From Oscillospiraceae bacterium (GTDB lineage Bacteria > Bacillota > Clostridia > Oscillospirales > Acutalibacteraceae): 41,545 bases of DNA. Both the position numbers and the translations under genes were made by a program. The notes under the pieces are model-generated. The model was not told the DNA's origin, searched no databases, and saw nothing but the letters and a program-made list of their open reading frames with translations. The DNA lies in NCBI GenBank assembly GCA_031256825.1, contig JAIRPV010000008.1:1-41545 (forward strand), given 5' to 3'. Positions within the stretch are counted from its first letter, which is position 1; the number at the start of each line of letters is the position of its first letter. Shown piece after piece: positions 1 to 7,645 of the stretch.

Positions 1-477
1 TGGCGCGCAAGGCGGTTTTGGAGGATATGGCGGAGGGGGCGGCGTTGGCGCGCAAGGCGGCTTTGGAGGATATGGAGGAGGTGGCGGCGTTGGCGCGCAA
101 GGCGGTTTTGGAGGATATGGCGGAGGGGGAGGAGCTGGCGCGCAAGGCGGCTGCGGCGGAAAAAATGGATAGGGGGGCGGCGCGGAGGGATATGGAGGAA
201 AGGGGAATTGCGGGGGATATGGAGGGAGAGGTTCCGGCGGAAACGGAGGATATGGAGGGTAGGCGGGCCGCGGCGGCGTCGGATAGGGCGGAAGGAAGGG
301 CGGCTCCGGCGGCGGCGGTGGCGGCGGCGGCGCAGACGGGAAACAATCGGGGTTTGGCGGTTCGCATTCGCTGTGTTCCCACCAGCAATCGTTGGGAGGG
401 GATTCGTTTGGGCGGCAGCCCTTATATTGACGCGCGCAGGCGCATTGCCCGCAGCGGCATCCATTTTGCATTGGCAT
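1..477 (-). CDS. Proline/cysteine-rich protein, 3' end outside window
   Basis: An open minus-strand frame of 159 codons starts at ATG 477-475 and is still open at base 1. A GGAAAGG ribosome site lies about 8 nt upstream. The first 45 residues are rich in Cys and polar residues (CRCGQCAC, then a WW pair). The rest is almost all Pro and Tyr with scattered Cys, and ends in a 15-residue repeat of the form PPPPPYPPKPPCAPT that is still running at the window edge. The plus strand also reads open for 191 codons here, but that product has no ordinary composition, while the minus reading has a clean start and regular repeats. I do not recognise the family. Cys plus Pro-Tyr repeats would suit a cross-linked surface or spore-coat protein, and the neighbouring spore gene fits, but this is inference. 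Confidence 0.6.
   Translation of the reverse strand, partial: MPMQNGCRCGQCACARQYKGCRPNESPPNDCWWEHSECEPPNPDCFPSAPPPPPPPPEPPFLPPYPTPPRPAYPPYPPFPPEPLPPYPPQFPFPPYPSAPPPYPFFPPQPPCAPAPPPPPYPPKPPCAPTPPPPPYPPKPPCAPTPPPPPYPPKPPCAP
3..135. repeat. 45-bp tandem repeat within the Pro-rich gene
   Basis: Nearly identical 45-bp units follow one another (each begins near GGCGCGCAAGGCGG). In the minus frame each codes for one Pro-rich 15-residue unit. Three are visible before the window edge and the array probably continues to the left. Confidence 0.75.
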
Positions 478-590
478 GGAATAAGTTCCTTTCCAAAGTA
501 ACGTTACGTACTGACAAGCAGCCGCGTGGCTGTTGTCCTGTTCCATTGTATTCAAACGCGCAGGGAAGGTGCAAACCCATTATTTCTCAA

Positions 591-619
591 TGATAAATCT
601 TCGCAAGTGGCTCATACTA
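591..619 (+). promoter_or_regulatory. Candidate sigma-G (forespore) promoter of the SASP-like gene
   Basis: CATACTA at 613-619 is the classical sigma-G -10 element. TGATAA at 591-596 is an imperfect -35 with a 16-bp spacer. The site lies 48 bp before the SASP-like start codon. The -10 match and the gene product agree; the -35 is weak. Confidence 0.5.
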
Positions 620-667
620 TGAATGCTTTCCATAGCAAAAATTTGAGATACCACAGGAGTGAAGAAT

Positions 668-1267
668 ATGACAAGCCAGACAAGCAAAGCAAAGCCTGCG
701 GCCAAAAAGCAGGCCGCAAAGACACTTGCCAGCAGCAAGAGCAGCCCCGCGCAGCGCAGCACCGCCGCGAAAAACCTCGCCAGCCGCAGCGCCAGCAGCG
801 CAAAAAGCGCCCCGGCGGCGAAGGCCAGCACGGCCAAGCCCGCCGCAAAGCGCAGCACCGCCTCCGCCGCGAAAAGCCCCGCCCAGAGCGGCGTGCACAA
901 AGCGGCCAAAACCCTTGCAACAGCCAAAAACAGCACCGCGCAGCGCAGCAAGGCCGCGAAAACATTGGCCAGCGCCCGCAGCGCAAGCGCAACCAAATCT
1001 GCGCCAGCCGCGAAAAACTCTGCCGCAAAATCTTCTTCGGCAGCAAAAAAAGCCCCGGCAAAATCCAGCGCAAGCTCCGCCCGCGGGCGCGTGACCGCAG
1101 CAGCGGCACGCCAAACCAGCCAGCAGGCCTTGCAGAAATACAAGATGGAAGCCGCGCAGGAACTGGGGTTCCAGCTGGGCACGGGGCGGCTCACCCGCAA
1201 ACAGGCCGGGCAAATTGGCGGCCGCGTTGTGAAGAAGATGGTTGCCGCCTACGAGAAAAACAAGTGA
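668..1267 (+). CDS. SASP-domain protein with histone H1-like Lys/Ala/Ser tail
   Basis: Predicted spore DNA-binding protein of 199 aa. Residues 1-150 are nearly all Ala, Lys and Ser with some Pro, Arg and Thr, like the tail of histone H1. Residues 16-57 and 79-121 are two copies of one unit (AAKTLA...AQRS..AAK.LAS...SAPAAK). Residues 151-199 match alpha/beta-type small acid-soluble spore proteins: ALQKYKMEAAQELGFQLG corresponds to the helix holding the GPR protease site (cleavage expected in EAAQEL), and IGGRVVKKMV to the second DNA-contacting helix. Ordinary SASPs of this type are only 60-75 aa. ATG 668 is chosen because AGGAG lies 8 nt before it; a GTG at 659 overlaps that site. A sigma-G-like promoter and two terminators frame it as a single-gene unit. 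The role in coating or compacting spore DNA is inferred from the family. Confidence 0.85.
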   Translation: MTSQTSKAKPAAKKQAAKTLASSKSSPAQRSTAAKNLASRSASSAKSAPAAKASTAKPAAKRSTASAAKSPAQSGVHKAAKTLATAKNSTAQRSKAAKTLASARSASATKSAPAAKNSAAKSSSAAKKAPAKSSASSARGRVTAAAARQTSQQALQKYKMEAAQELGFQLGTGRLTRKQAGQIGGRVVKKMVAAYEKNK

Positions 1268-1280
1268 TTGCAGCGCAAAG

Positions 1281-1317
1281 AACCCGCCGGGGCAAAAGTC
1301 CCGGCGGGGTTTGTTTT
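1281..1317 (+). terminator. Rho-independent terminator of the SASP-like gene
   Basis: A perfect 9-bp stem (CCCGCCGGG with CCCGGCGGG) with an 8-nt loop is followed by GTTTGTTTT, 14 bp after the stop codon. Confidence 0.9.
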
Positions 1318-1321
1318 GAAG

Positions 1322-1350
1322 AAAAGCCCGCCTTGCGGCGGACTTTTTTT
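1322..1350. terminator. Bidirectional terminator between convergent genes
   Basis: The stem GCCCGCC/GGCGGAC with a TTGC loop is flanked by A's on the left and seven T's on the right. It can stop the SASP-like transcript and also the minus-strand transcript of the glycine-rich gene ending at 1385. Confidence 0.8.
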
Positions 1351-1384
1351 CGTTTGCGCAGTTAAAAGGGCCAGGTTGTTTTGA

Positions 1385-2629
1385 TCAATAAGCCAATCCG
1401 GGGGCAGCACTGCTATTGCCATTGGTATAATCCCCGCTGCTCAAAAAGACCAGACACACCACGCCGTGGTGGAGGGCACTTTTGGTGCGGGTTGTGCCTT
1501 TTGCCGTCCAAGCGTTACCCGTGTTGGTGTAAAAATTCTGGTAAATGTAATTCCAAGCAAACGCATAAGTCCCTCCCAAATTGGTGAGCGTTCGCAAACG
1601 CACGCCGTTATTGGTGGCCTTGATATACGAACTGCCGCCGCCGCCAGCGCCGTCATTCGTGCCGCTGCTCCAATAGCCGGCACCGCCGCCCCAAAAGCCG
1701 CCGCCGCCGCCGCCGCCCCAGTGGTCGGTAGGTGCATTTCCGCCTTTCAAAAAACCGCCGGGGCCGCCGGTCGGCGGGTTGCCATTTGTGCCGCCAGTGG
1801 TACCACGCTCACCGCCGCCGCTCACGCCGCCGCCGCCGCCATTGTAGCTGTCATTGTTCGTTGTAACGATGGTATCCCCATCTACATCCCGGCCTTGCGA
1901 CCCTCTGCGAATAAACCCGCCGCCCTTGATGATGGCACCGGCTGTTTGATTGCCCCAACCAGTATTGGTGGTAAAGTTTCCTGTCCAATAATACTTGCTG
2001 CCGCTGGGGGAGGCACCCATATCCTCAGTACCGGTGTTCGCATTGGTTGCCGGAATTTCTGTGATGATGCCGCCCCAACCGCCCCGGCGATTTATGTTCC
2101 TGGAGCCGCCGCCGCCGCCGCCTGCTGCCACCGCTAACAAGTCATTTTCATTTGCGGGGCTGTTATTATAAGCGATAATCGAATAAGCGCCCCCATTTCC
2201 GCCGCCTGCCCAATCACCTGAAGTACTTCCAGTTCCGCCGCCGGTTGCTCCCCACTTGTTTTTGGATACACCGCCGCCTTGACCCGCTTTGCAATAAATG
2301 GTTGTTGCGCCGTCGAACCAACAAAGCGCATAAACATAACCCGCTTCGCCGCCCGGTCCATTATCCAGTGGATCGCCTGAGTCTTCAAATCGGCCTCCCT
2401 GGCCGCCGCGCAGAAAAATAGCCCACCAACCGCGTCCGGGGGTCACCGGATTCCAACCGCTGTCTCCGGTGTCAGTCGCTGAAAATGTGAACAGCCCTCG
2501 GCTCATGTACCAAGTGCGGGTGTCGCCCACCACTTCCACATACTTTGCCCGGCTTATGCTCAACGAACTGACGGCAAGCGCCAAAATGAGCATCAGGATA
2601 CCAAGGCGCAACATTACATTTCGTTTCAT
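1385..2629 (-). CDS. Secreted glycine-rich protein (ALK-like Gly-rich domain)
   Basis: 414 aa. Residues 1-28 form a signal peptide or anchor (KR, then a hydrophobic stretch, then SRAKY). The body has long Gly runs and ends many blocks with GGGGSSYI. The order WAIFLRGGQGG, GGEAGYVYALCWF, IYCKAGQGGG resembles the Gly-rich domain known from ALK/LTK receptors and from bacterial surface proteins, where polyglycine helices pack together. The start has GGAGGG 8 nt upstream. It lies 21 bp after another secreted protein on the same strand, so they form one operon. The SRAKY motif after the hydrophobic segment resembles GKYYA in that neighbour, which suggests similar export or processing. Function unknown; an extracellular matrix or surface role is inferred. 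Confidence 0.75.
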   Translation of the reverse strand: MKRNVMLRLGILMLILALAVSSLSISRAKYVEVVGDTRTWYMSRGLFTFSATDTGDSGWNPVTPGRGWWAIFLRGGQGGRFEDSGDPLDNGPGGEAGYVYALCWFDGATTIYCKAGQGGGVSKNKWGATGGGTGSTSGDWAGGGNGGAYSIIAYNNSPANENDLLAVAAGGGGGGSRNINRRGGWGGIITEIPATNANTGTEDMGASPSGSKYYWTGNFTTNTGWGNQTAGAIIKGGGFIRRGSQGRDVDGDTIVTTNNDSYNGGGGGVSGGGERGTTGGTNGNPPTGGPGGFLKGGNAPTDHWGGGGGGGFWGGGAGYWSSGTNDGAGGGGSSYIKATNNGVRLRTLTNLGGTYAFAWNYIYQNFYTNTGNAWTAKGTTRTKSALHHGVVCLVFLSSGDYTNGNSSAAPGLAY

Positions 2630-2650
2630 TCTGATTACCCTCCTTTCGAC

Positions 2651-3316
2651 TCAGTCTACCTGCACTGCTTGGAAGAATATTTTGCAGCGATGCCCCAAGT
2701 TGTTGGCAAATGTCGTTCCATCCACACTGCCTGTACCCATCTGAAAAGTCAGACGAACGATCGCTACACCCCCCATGGGCACCCGTATGCGCCAAGTGTT
2801 TGGATTCGCTGCAACTTCCGCCGCCGAAAAGCCATTGGCAACCGTTACAGCTACGCAATTTGTCGCCACGCCGCCGATCGTTCCGTTCACTGTTCGGGCG
2901 TTGTAATACGCTATATTGCTCTGGTCATAGAACTGCGTAACAGAACGATCATCCTCCAAAGACATACTGAAGTAAGGAGAACGGCTACTGCTTTCGCTTG
3001 GGATAGCGTCGGAGGCAGTACTGACCACGTAGCCGACCCAGCAGTAAAAATCTACAAGAACCTCGCTCTTGTTTTCGAGCGCAAAGCTTTGATAGCCGCT
3101 GGTTCCAACTGCCCCCGCGATAGCGGTTCCATTGTTCCAGCAGCCTATCTGATACGGGGGATATATGACATCCCACTTTGCGATATGCGCGGTGGCAGAG
3201 CCTTCGCCCGTCGCATAATATTTGCCCATCCCCAGCGGCACGGTGCAAAGCGCCGCAACAAACAGCACTAAAACACCAAGCCGGAGGAAAGGCGATTCTT
3301 TCCAGCTTTTCTTCAA
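2651..3316 (-). CDS. Secreted protein, SipW-dependent/TasA-like N-terminus
   Basis: 221 aa from a TTG at 3316-3314, chosen because AAAGGAGGG lies 9 nt upstream; longer readings would translate the ribosome site itself. A basic start (KKSWKES) is followed by a hydrophobic signal segment (LRLGVLVLFVAALCTVPLG) and then GKYYATGEGSATAHIAKW. The pattern (A/G)KY..G.G.A.A.VAKW is common after the signal peptide in clostridial proteins related to TasA/camelysin, which are exported and often cut by the SipW signal peptidase. No SipW gene is seen here. The rest is a beta-rich domain without recognised catalytic motifs. It is the first gene of an operon with the glycine-rich protein; the pair may form a surface or biofilm fibre (inference). 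Confidence 0.65.
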   Translation of the reverse strand: MKKSWKESPFLRLGVLVLFVAALCTVPLGMGKYYATGEGSATAHIAKWDVIYPPYQIGCWNNGTAIAGAVGTSGYQSFALENKSEVLVDFYCWVGYVVSTASDAIPSESSSRSPYFSMSLEDDRSVTQFYDQSNIAYYNARTVNGTIGGVATNCVAVTVANGFSAAEVAANPNTWRIRVPMGGVAIVRLTFQMGTGSVDGTTFANNLGHRCKIFFQAVQVD

Positions 3317-3357
3317 AACAAAATTCCCTCCTTTAGTCAAGTCAATAAGCTAATTTA

Positions 3358-3386
3358 ATCATACTCCTTTATGGATAATTTGTCAA
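3358..3386 (-). promoter_or_regulatory. Sigma-A promoter of the secreted-protein operon
   Basis: On the minus strand TTGACA (3386-3381), a 17-bp spacer and TATGAT (3363-3358) stand about 40 bp before the TTG start of the TasA-like gene. The match is strong. Confidence 0.85.
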
Positions 3387-3440
3387 GCCCTAATTTCAAA
3401 TTTTTGTAGATTTTTTCTATGCGCCCGCGCGTTTGTGGGA

Positions 3441-5423
3441 TTACGACACATCCGCAAGCTCCAGATATTCGTGCCCATGCAGGGCGATATGCTCCTTGCG
3501 CCCGGCGAGGTTGTCGCCTTCCATGAGATCGAACATATCGGCCGTGGCTTTTGCTTCGGCCGGGCAAATTTGCACTAGGCGGCGGGTGGCGGGGTTCATG
3601 GTGGTCAGGCTCATCATATCCGCGTCGTTTTCGCCCAGCCCTTTGCTGCGCTGAATCGTATAGCGCTTGCCTTCGAGCAAGGCGAGGGCCTGCGCTTTTT
3701 CGCGTTCGGTGTAGGCAAACCAGGTTTCGTTGCCGCAGGTGATTTCATACAGCGGCGATTCCGCGATATAAACCAGCCCTTCTTGAATGAGCGCGGGCAT
3801 GAGCCGGTAGATCATCGTCAGGATCAGCGTGCGGATCTGGAAGCCATCCACGTCCGCGTCCGTGCAGATGATGACCTTGCTCCAGTTGAGGTTGCCCAGG
3901 TCGAACGACGAGAGTTCTTTGTTGGCCTTGCCGTGCATTTCCACCCCGCAGCCGAGCACCTTGATGAGATCGGTAATGATTTCGTTCTTAAAAATTTTGC
4001 CGTAGTCGCTCTTAAGGCAATTGAGAATTTTTCCGCGCACGGGGATAATCGCCTGGAATTCGCTGTCGCGCGCCTGTTTGCAGGCGCCGAGGGCGCTGTC
4101 GCCTTCCACAATATAGATTTCCCGCCGGGAAACCTCCCGCGTGCGGCAATCCTGGAATTTTGCCACACGGTTGGTCAGCGAATTGCCGCTTTGCAGCGTT
4201 TTTTTCAGCGACACGCGCGTTTGCTCGGCCTTGACGCGGCTGCGCAGGTTGATGAGCACCTGCTCGGCGATTTTTTCCGCGTCCAGGGGGTTCTCCAAAA
4301 AGTAGACCTCCATCTGATGCCGGAAAAACTCCGTCATGGCCTCCTGGATGAAGCGGTTGTTGATTGCCTTTTTTGTTTGGTTTTCGTAGGAGGTCTGCGT
4401 GGAAAAGCTCGAAACAACGAGCAGCATGCAATCGGTGATATCCTGAAATTTTACTTTCGGGTCGTTTTTGTTGTATTTGCCGCTGTTCTTCAGGTAACTG
4501 TCGAGATACCCAACAAAAGCGCTCTGGGCGGCTTTTTCGGGCGCGCCGCCGTGTTCAAGAAAACTGGAGTTGTGGTAATACTCTTTCAGCTGGCGGCTTT
4601 TTGAAAAAGCAATCGCCGCGGTCATTTTCACCTGATAATCGGGCTGATCGGCGCGGTCGCGGCCGCGGCGCTCCGTTTGCCAGAACTGCGCGTCGGTCAG
4701 CAGTTCGCCTTCGGCGGCTTCGAGGATATAATCCACAATCCCGTGTTCGTAGAAAAATTCCTCCTGCTCAAACTTGCCCGGCGCCGTTTCGTGCCGCAAA
4801 AAGAAGCGCACCCCGGGGTTGACAACGGACTGCCGCCGCAGCACATCCTGAAAATACGCCAGCGGCACGTTGATTTCCGTGAACACGTCCAGATCCGGCT
4901 TCCAGCGGAAACGGGAGCCGGTGTCTTTCTTTTTATAAGGCTCTTTTAACATCTCGCCCACCAGGTAGCCTTTTTCGAAGCGAAGCAGGTAGCGCGTGTT
5001 GTCGCGGTGGATTTCCGCGTCCATCCATTCGGAGCTTTGCTGCGTTGCTGTGAGCCCCAGCCCGTTCAGGCCCAGGGAATAGGTATAGCTACCGCCGGCG
5101 TTGGTGTCGTATTTACCGCCGGCGTACAGTTCGCAAAACACCAGCTCCCAATTATAGCGCCCCTCGCGTTCGTTCCAGTCAACCGGGCAGCCCCGCCCGA
5201 AATCCTGCACCTCCACGCTCTGATCCAGGAACTTCGTCACCACCAGCTTGTCGCCAAAGCCTTCGCGGGCTTCATCGATGCCGTTGGATATGATTTCGAA
5301 GATCGAGTGCTCGCAGCCTTCGAGCCCGTCGGAGCCAAATATAACCGCAGGGCGCTTGCGCACCCTGTCGGCCCCTTTGAGCAATGTGATATCGGTTTCT
5401 TTATAATCTTTTTTTCTGGGCAT
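3441..5423 (-). CDS. Type IIA topoisomerase B subunit (GyrB/ParE-like)
   Basis: 660 aa ATPase subunit of a DNA topoisomerase. The N-terminal GHKL ATPase region shows KRPAVIFG, the catalytic-type helix IFEIISNGIDEA and DFGRGCPVDW. The TOPRIM domain has the metal-binding EGDSALGACKQARD and DADVDGFQIRTL, followed by the C-terminal SKGLGEND region. It is diverged from ordinary GyrB (EGDSALG replaces EGDSAGG; a large region 105-330 is unlike gyrase), and it looks like the second B-type subunit seen in many Clostridia beside gyrase. Start ATG 5423 has GAGG about 9 nt upstream and overlaps the end of the membrane protein gene before it, so it is co-transcribed from the liaF side. The matching A subunit lies at 15863-18109 on the opposite strand. 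Whether the holoenzyme acts as topoisomerase IV or otherwise is not decided by sequence. Confidence 0.9.
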   Translation of the reverse strand: MPRKKDYKETDITLLKGADRVRKRPAVIFGSDGLEGCEHSIFEIISNGIDEAREGFGDKLVVTKFLDQSVEVQDFGRGCPVDWNEREGRYNWELVFCELYAGGKYDTNAGGSYTYSLGLNGLGLTATQQSSEWMDAEIHRDNTRYLLRFEKGYLVGEMLKEPYKKKDTGSRFRWKPDLDVFTEINVPLAYFQDVLRRQSVVNPGVRFFLRHETAPGKFEQEEFFYEHGIVDYILEAAEGELLTDAQFWQTERRGRDRADQPDYQVKMTAAIAFSKSRQLKEYYHNSSFLEHGGAPEKAAQSAFVGYLDSYLKNSGKYNKNDPKVKFQDITDCMLLVVSSFSTQTSYENQTKKAINNRFIQEAMTEFFRHQMEVYFLENPLDAEKIAEQVLINLRSRVKAEQTRVSLKKTLQSGNSLTNRVAKFQDCRTREVSRREIYIVEGDSALGACKQARDSEFQAIIPVRGKILNCLKSDYGKIFKNEIITDLIKVLGCGVEMHGKANKELSSFDLGNLNWSKVIICTDADVDGFQIRTLILTMIYRLMPALIQEGLVYIAESPLYEITCGNETWFAYTEREKAQALALLEGKRYTIQRSKGLGENDADMMSLTTMNPATRRLVQICPAEAKATADMFDLMEGDNLAGRKEHIALHGHEYLELADVS

Positions 5424-6776
5424 ATGTCACCGCCTCGTTTGGTGTTCTGGTTAAAAACGCTGTGATAATCATCGCCATCACGAAAATATAGTAAGTACGC
5501 ACTGAATTCACCCAAATTTCAGACTGAAACCCCATCATCAGCCGCGTTTGCGCCCCGAGCAGCAGCGCACAGACAACGGCGGCGCGCTTTTCTTTCCCCT
5601 GCGCCAATTGCATTGCGCTGAGAAGCATCAGCACGAAAAGGAGCAGATACAGCAGATCCATCCACGGCGAAAAATGATGGAGGTACTCCATGCCACGCAT
5701 ATGGTTCAAAGGCTGCAGGAATTGATAAAGGCCTGTCTTTTGCCCGAATGTTTGGAGCGCGAAGAGCGCCAGCGCCAGCGAAAAGGGCGCGCAGGAAAGC
5801 GCTTTTTGCCCAAGGGATGTGTTGCGGCGCATGGTCTGCACCAGCAGCCAAAGAAGAAAGGCGAAAAAGCAAAGCGTTGGCAAAAGACTAAATATGTCAG
5901 ACATCAAAAGATAAAACGCAGTTTTTGAGGCGGAAAACTCTGGGGACAAGAAGTCAAACGGCAGATCAACGCGTTGGAGGGCCGTGAGCTGATGCCCTGT
6001 AACGGAAAATCTGAGTTCCAGCTTTTGCCAGAAAGTGAGTTCTCTGAACATTGGAAAAGATGAGGGCACAAAAGTTGCTCTTGCGTTGGGCATAAAAAAG
6101 CTGCGGTATACCAGCACAGCTGTTGCGAGAGTCGCAGCGCCCAGATAAAGAACGGGCAACCGGTGGGTTTTCTGATGGGTTCTCGCAAGATACAGATGGA
6201 CAAACAAGAGTTCGATTGTAAGCACGGCTGTTTGCTGCATGGAGCATGCCAATAAAACGGCCAGAAACGCAAGCGCGTTTTTTGCCCCCTGCGGTTTTCC
6301 ATCTTTCGGTTGGCTTGAACTTCTTTTTGGTTGAGGAGCGTATCCCAAACAAACAGCAGCGCAGTGAACGGCCAGAGATAATTCAGCGAGCAGGTCATAG
6401 AGCTGACAATCACCGACAGCATGAGGAAAGAAAACAGGTTCAGTGTGCGCAAAACAAGCCGTTCGCGTTTGCTCTGCAAGCGCAGCAGCCGTATCAGCAG
6501 AATTTCCAGCGCTATGATGACAAGCGGATTGACAAGCCTCCACACAAAGGGCATGCGCACAGAACAATAGGTCAGCCAATCAATTAAGATGCGCGAGCTA
6601 TTGCTGATAACGGTTCGGAAAATTCCGCTTTGTGTTTTTGCCCAACTAAAAAATTTTGCTTCGTCGGTTCCGCGTACATTCAGCGGGAGGAAGAAATGCA
6701 CAACCGTCAGCGCCAGCCAATACCAAAATTCAGGGCTTGCTCTGAGGCGCGCGGCGGCGCTTCGCAGTTTTATCAT
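5401..6776 (-). pseudogene. Frameshifted multi-pass membrane protein
   Basis: Two overlapping minus frames form one gene. The first frame starts at ATG 6776 (GGAGGTG 6 nt upstream) and codes for about 160 aa with several membrane helices. Near 6278-6289 the hydrophobic coding potential moves to another frame, which continues for about 295 aa with more helices and stops at 5401. After that point the first frame loses membrane character. The switch falls beside a run of six T and a run of five C on the plus strand, so a one-base slip is likely. Joined, the product would be about 455 aa. The region SRILIDWLTYC and the overall layout suggest a DUF6056-like or GT-C type glycan membrane protein, at low confidence. 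It may be a true pseudogene, a phase-variable gene or an assembly error. It starts 21 bp after liaF and overlaps the topoisomerase gene. Confidence 0.7.
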
Positions 6777-6797
6777 CCATCACACCTCCGGTTTGCT

Positions 6798-7559
6798 TTA
6801 TTTCACATTCGTTCCGCCGAACAGGTTCAGGTAACGGATGGTCAGCACGGGGTGGGCCGGGTCGTAAGGCCGCCCGGCAATGGCGCGCGCGTCGCAGCCG
6901 CCAAAGATGGAAGTGCCCACGCATTCCACACGCACGCCCGGCGGAGGCAAGACATCCACGCCGCCGAACAGGCAGTTGGCTTCGATCGAAATGGGCTGCG
7001 CAAAATCCGCCTGCCGCAGGTCAGCCATAATGCCGCCGAAAATGGCGCTCAGCCGCGCGCCGCGCAGATTTTTGCAGTCAGACCGCAGATTTTCGCTCGA
7101 AAACAAAGCAAAGCGCACGGGGAATTCTTCGCCGGTAAACGGAACGTTTTGTTTGCCCAGCGGCGCGCTGTCGTTCTCGGGCGGCGGGCAATAGGGCGGC
7201 GGATCGCCGGCGCCGCGCTCCACGAATTCCGGCGGCCTTTGCGGGCGCAGAAAGTTAAGTACCAGCGAGAGCCCCAGCGAAATCACCGCCACAGCGCCCA
7301 CGCAGCCGGCATATTTATCCCATGTGTCGATGATAAAGTCCTGCCAGCGGGCAAACGAGACAATAGAAAACAGGAGCAGGAAAATATTTGGGAACGCGGG
7401 GCGATGCTTTATCATCATCAGCAGCGCCAGCGCCGCCAGCAAGATGGTCCACCAGCCGGAAATCCATGTCCAGTCAAACAAGGTGTAGCCGATCAGCGCC
7501 ACGCCGAGCAAAATGAGCGCGAGTGCGACGAGAATGCCGCCAAAATGACTGCGTTTCAT
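6798..7559 (-). CDS. LiaF-like cell-envelope stress membrane protein
   Basis: 253 aa. Residues 1-105 hold about four membrane helices. A Pro-rich linker with PPYCPPPEN follows, and the C-terminal half (from about 145) is a beta-rich repeat domain (LSAIFGGIMADLR, ANCLFGGVDVLPP, GTSIFGGCDAR, YLNLFGGTNVK). This is the hallmark of the LiaF/DUF2154 domain of cell-wall-active antibiotic response proteins. In Bacillus LiaF restrains the LiaRS two-component system; no LiaR or LiaS is present here. GGAGG lies 7 nt before ATG. It follows ftsH after a repeat-filled gap and precedes the frameshifted membrane gene by 21 bp. Confidence 0.85.
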   Translation of the reverse strand: MKRSHFGGILVALALILLGVALIGYTLFDWTWISGWWTILLAALALLMMIKHRPAFPNIFLLLFSIVSFARWQDFIIDTWDKYAGCVGAVAVISLGLSLVLNFLRPQRPPEFVERGAGDPPPYCPPPENDSAPLGKQNVPFTGEEFPVRFALFSSENLRSDCKNLRGARLSAIFGGIMADLRQADFAQPISIEANCLFGGVDVLPPPGVRVECVGTSIFGGCDARAIAGRPYDPAHPVLTIRYLNLFGGTNVK

Positions 7560-7578
7560 ATGAATCCTCCTTTAAGAT

Positions 7579-7645
7579 GAGGCAGGGCTCAGGAGGCAGG
7601 AGGCAGGCCATACCCCCTAACCCCCTCATTCCTACTTCCTAATTC
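7579..7645. repeat. Composite low-complexity repeat between ftsH and liaF
   Basis: CAGGAGGCAGGAGGCAGG is followed by a C/T-rich module of the form CCCCTAACCCCC and TTCCTAATTCC. The same two modules in the same relative order occur in the insert in tilS, in the opposite orientation. The repeat runs right up to the ftsH stop codon (7648-7646). Confidence 0.7.

Noticed and set aside
18-593. Plus-strand open frame of 191 codons at the left edge
   Set aside because: It is the antisense of the Pro-rich minus frame; it has no ribosome site at its start and a composition that only reflects the repeats.
526-1365. Long plus-strand frame of 279 codons over the SASP-like gene
   Set aside because: It is a Gln/Arg-rich shadow in another frame of the Lys/Ala-rich gene, without a proper start.
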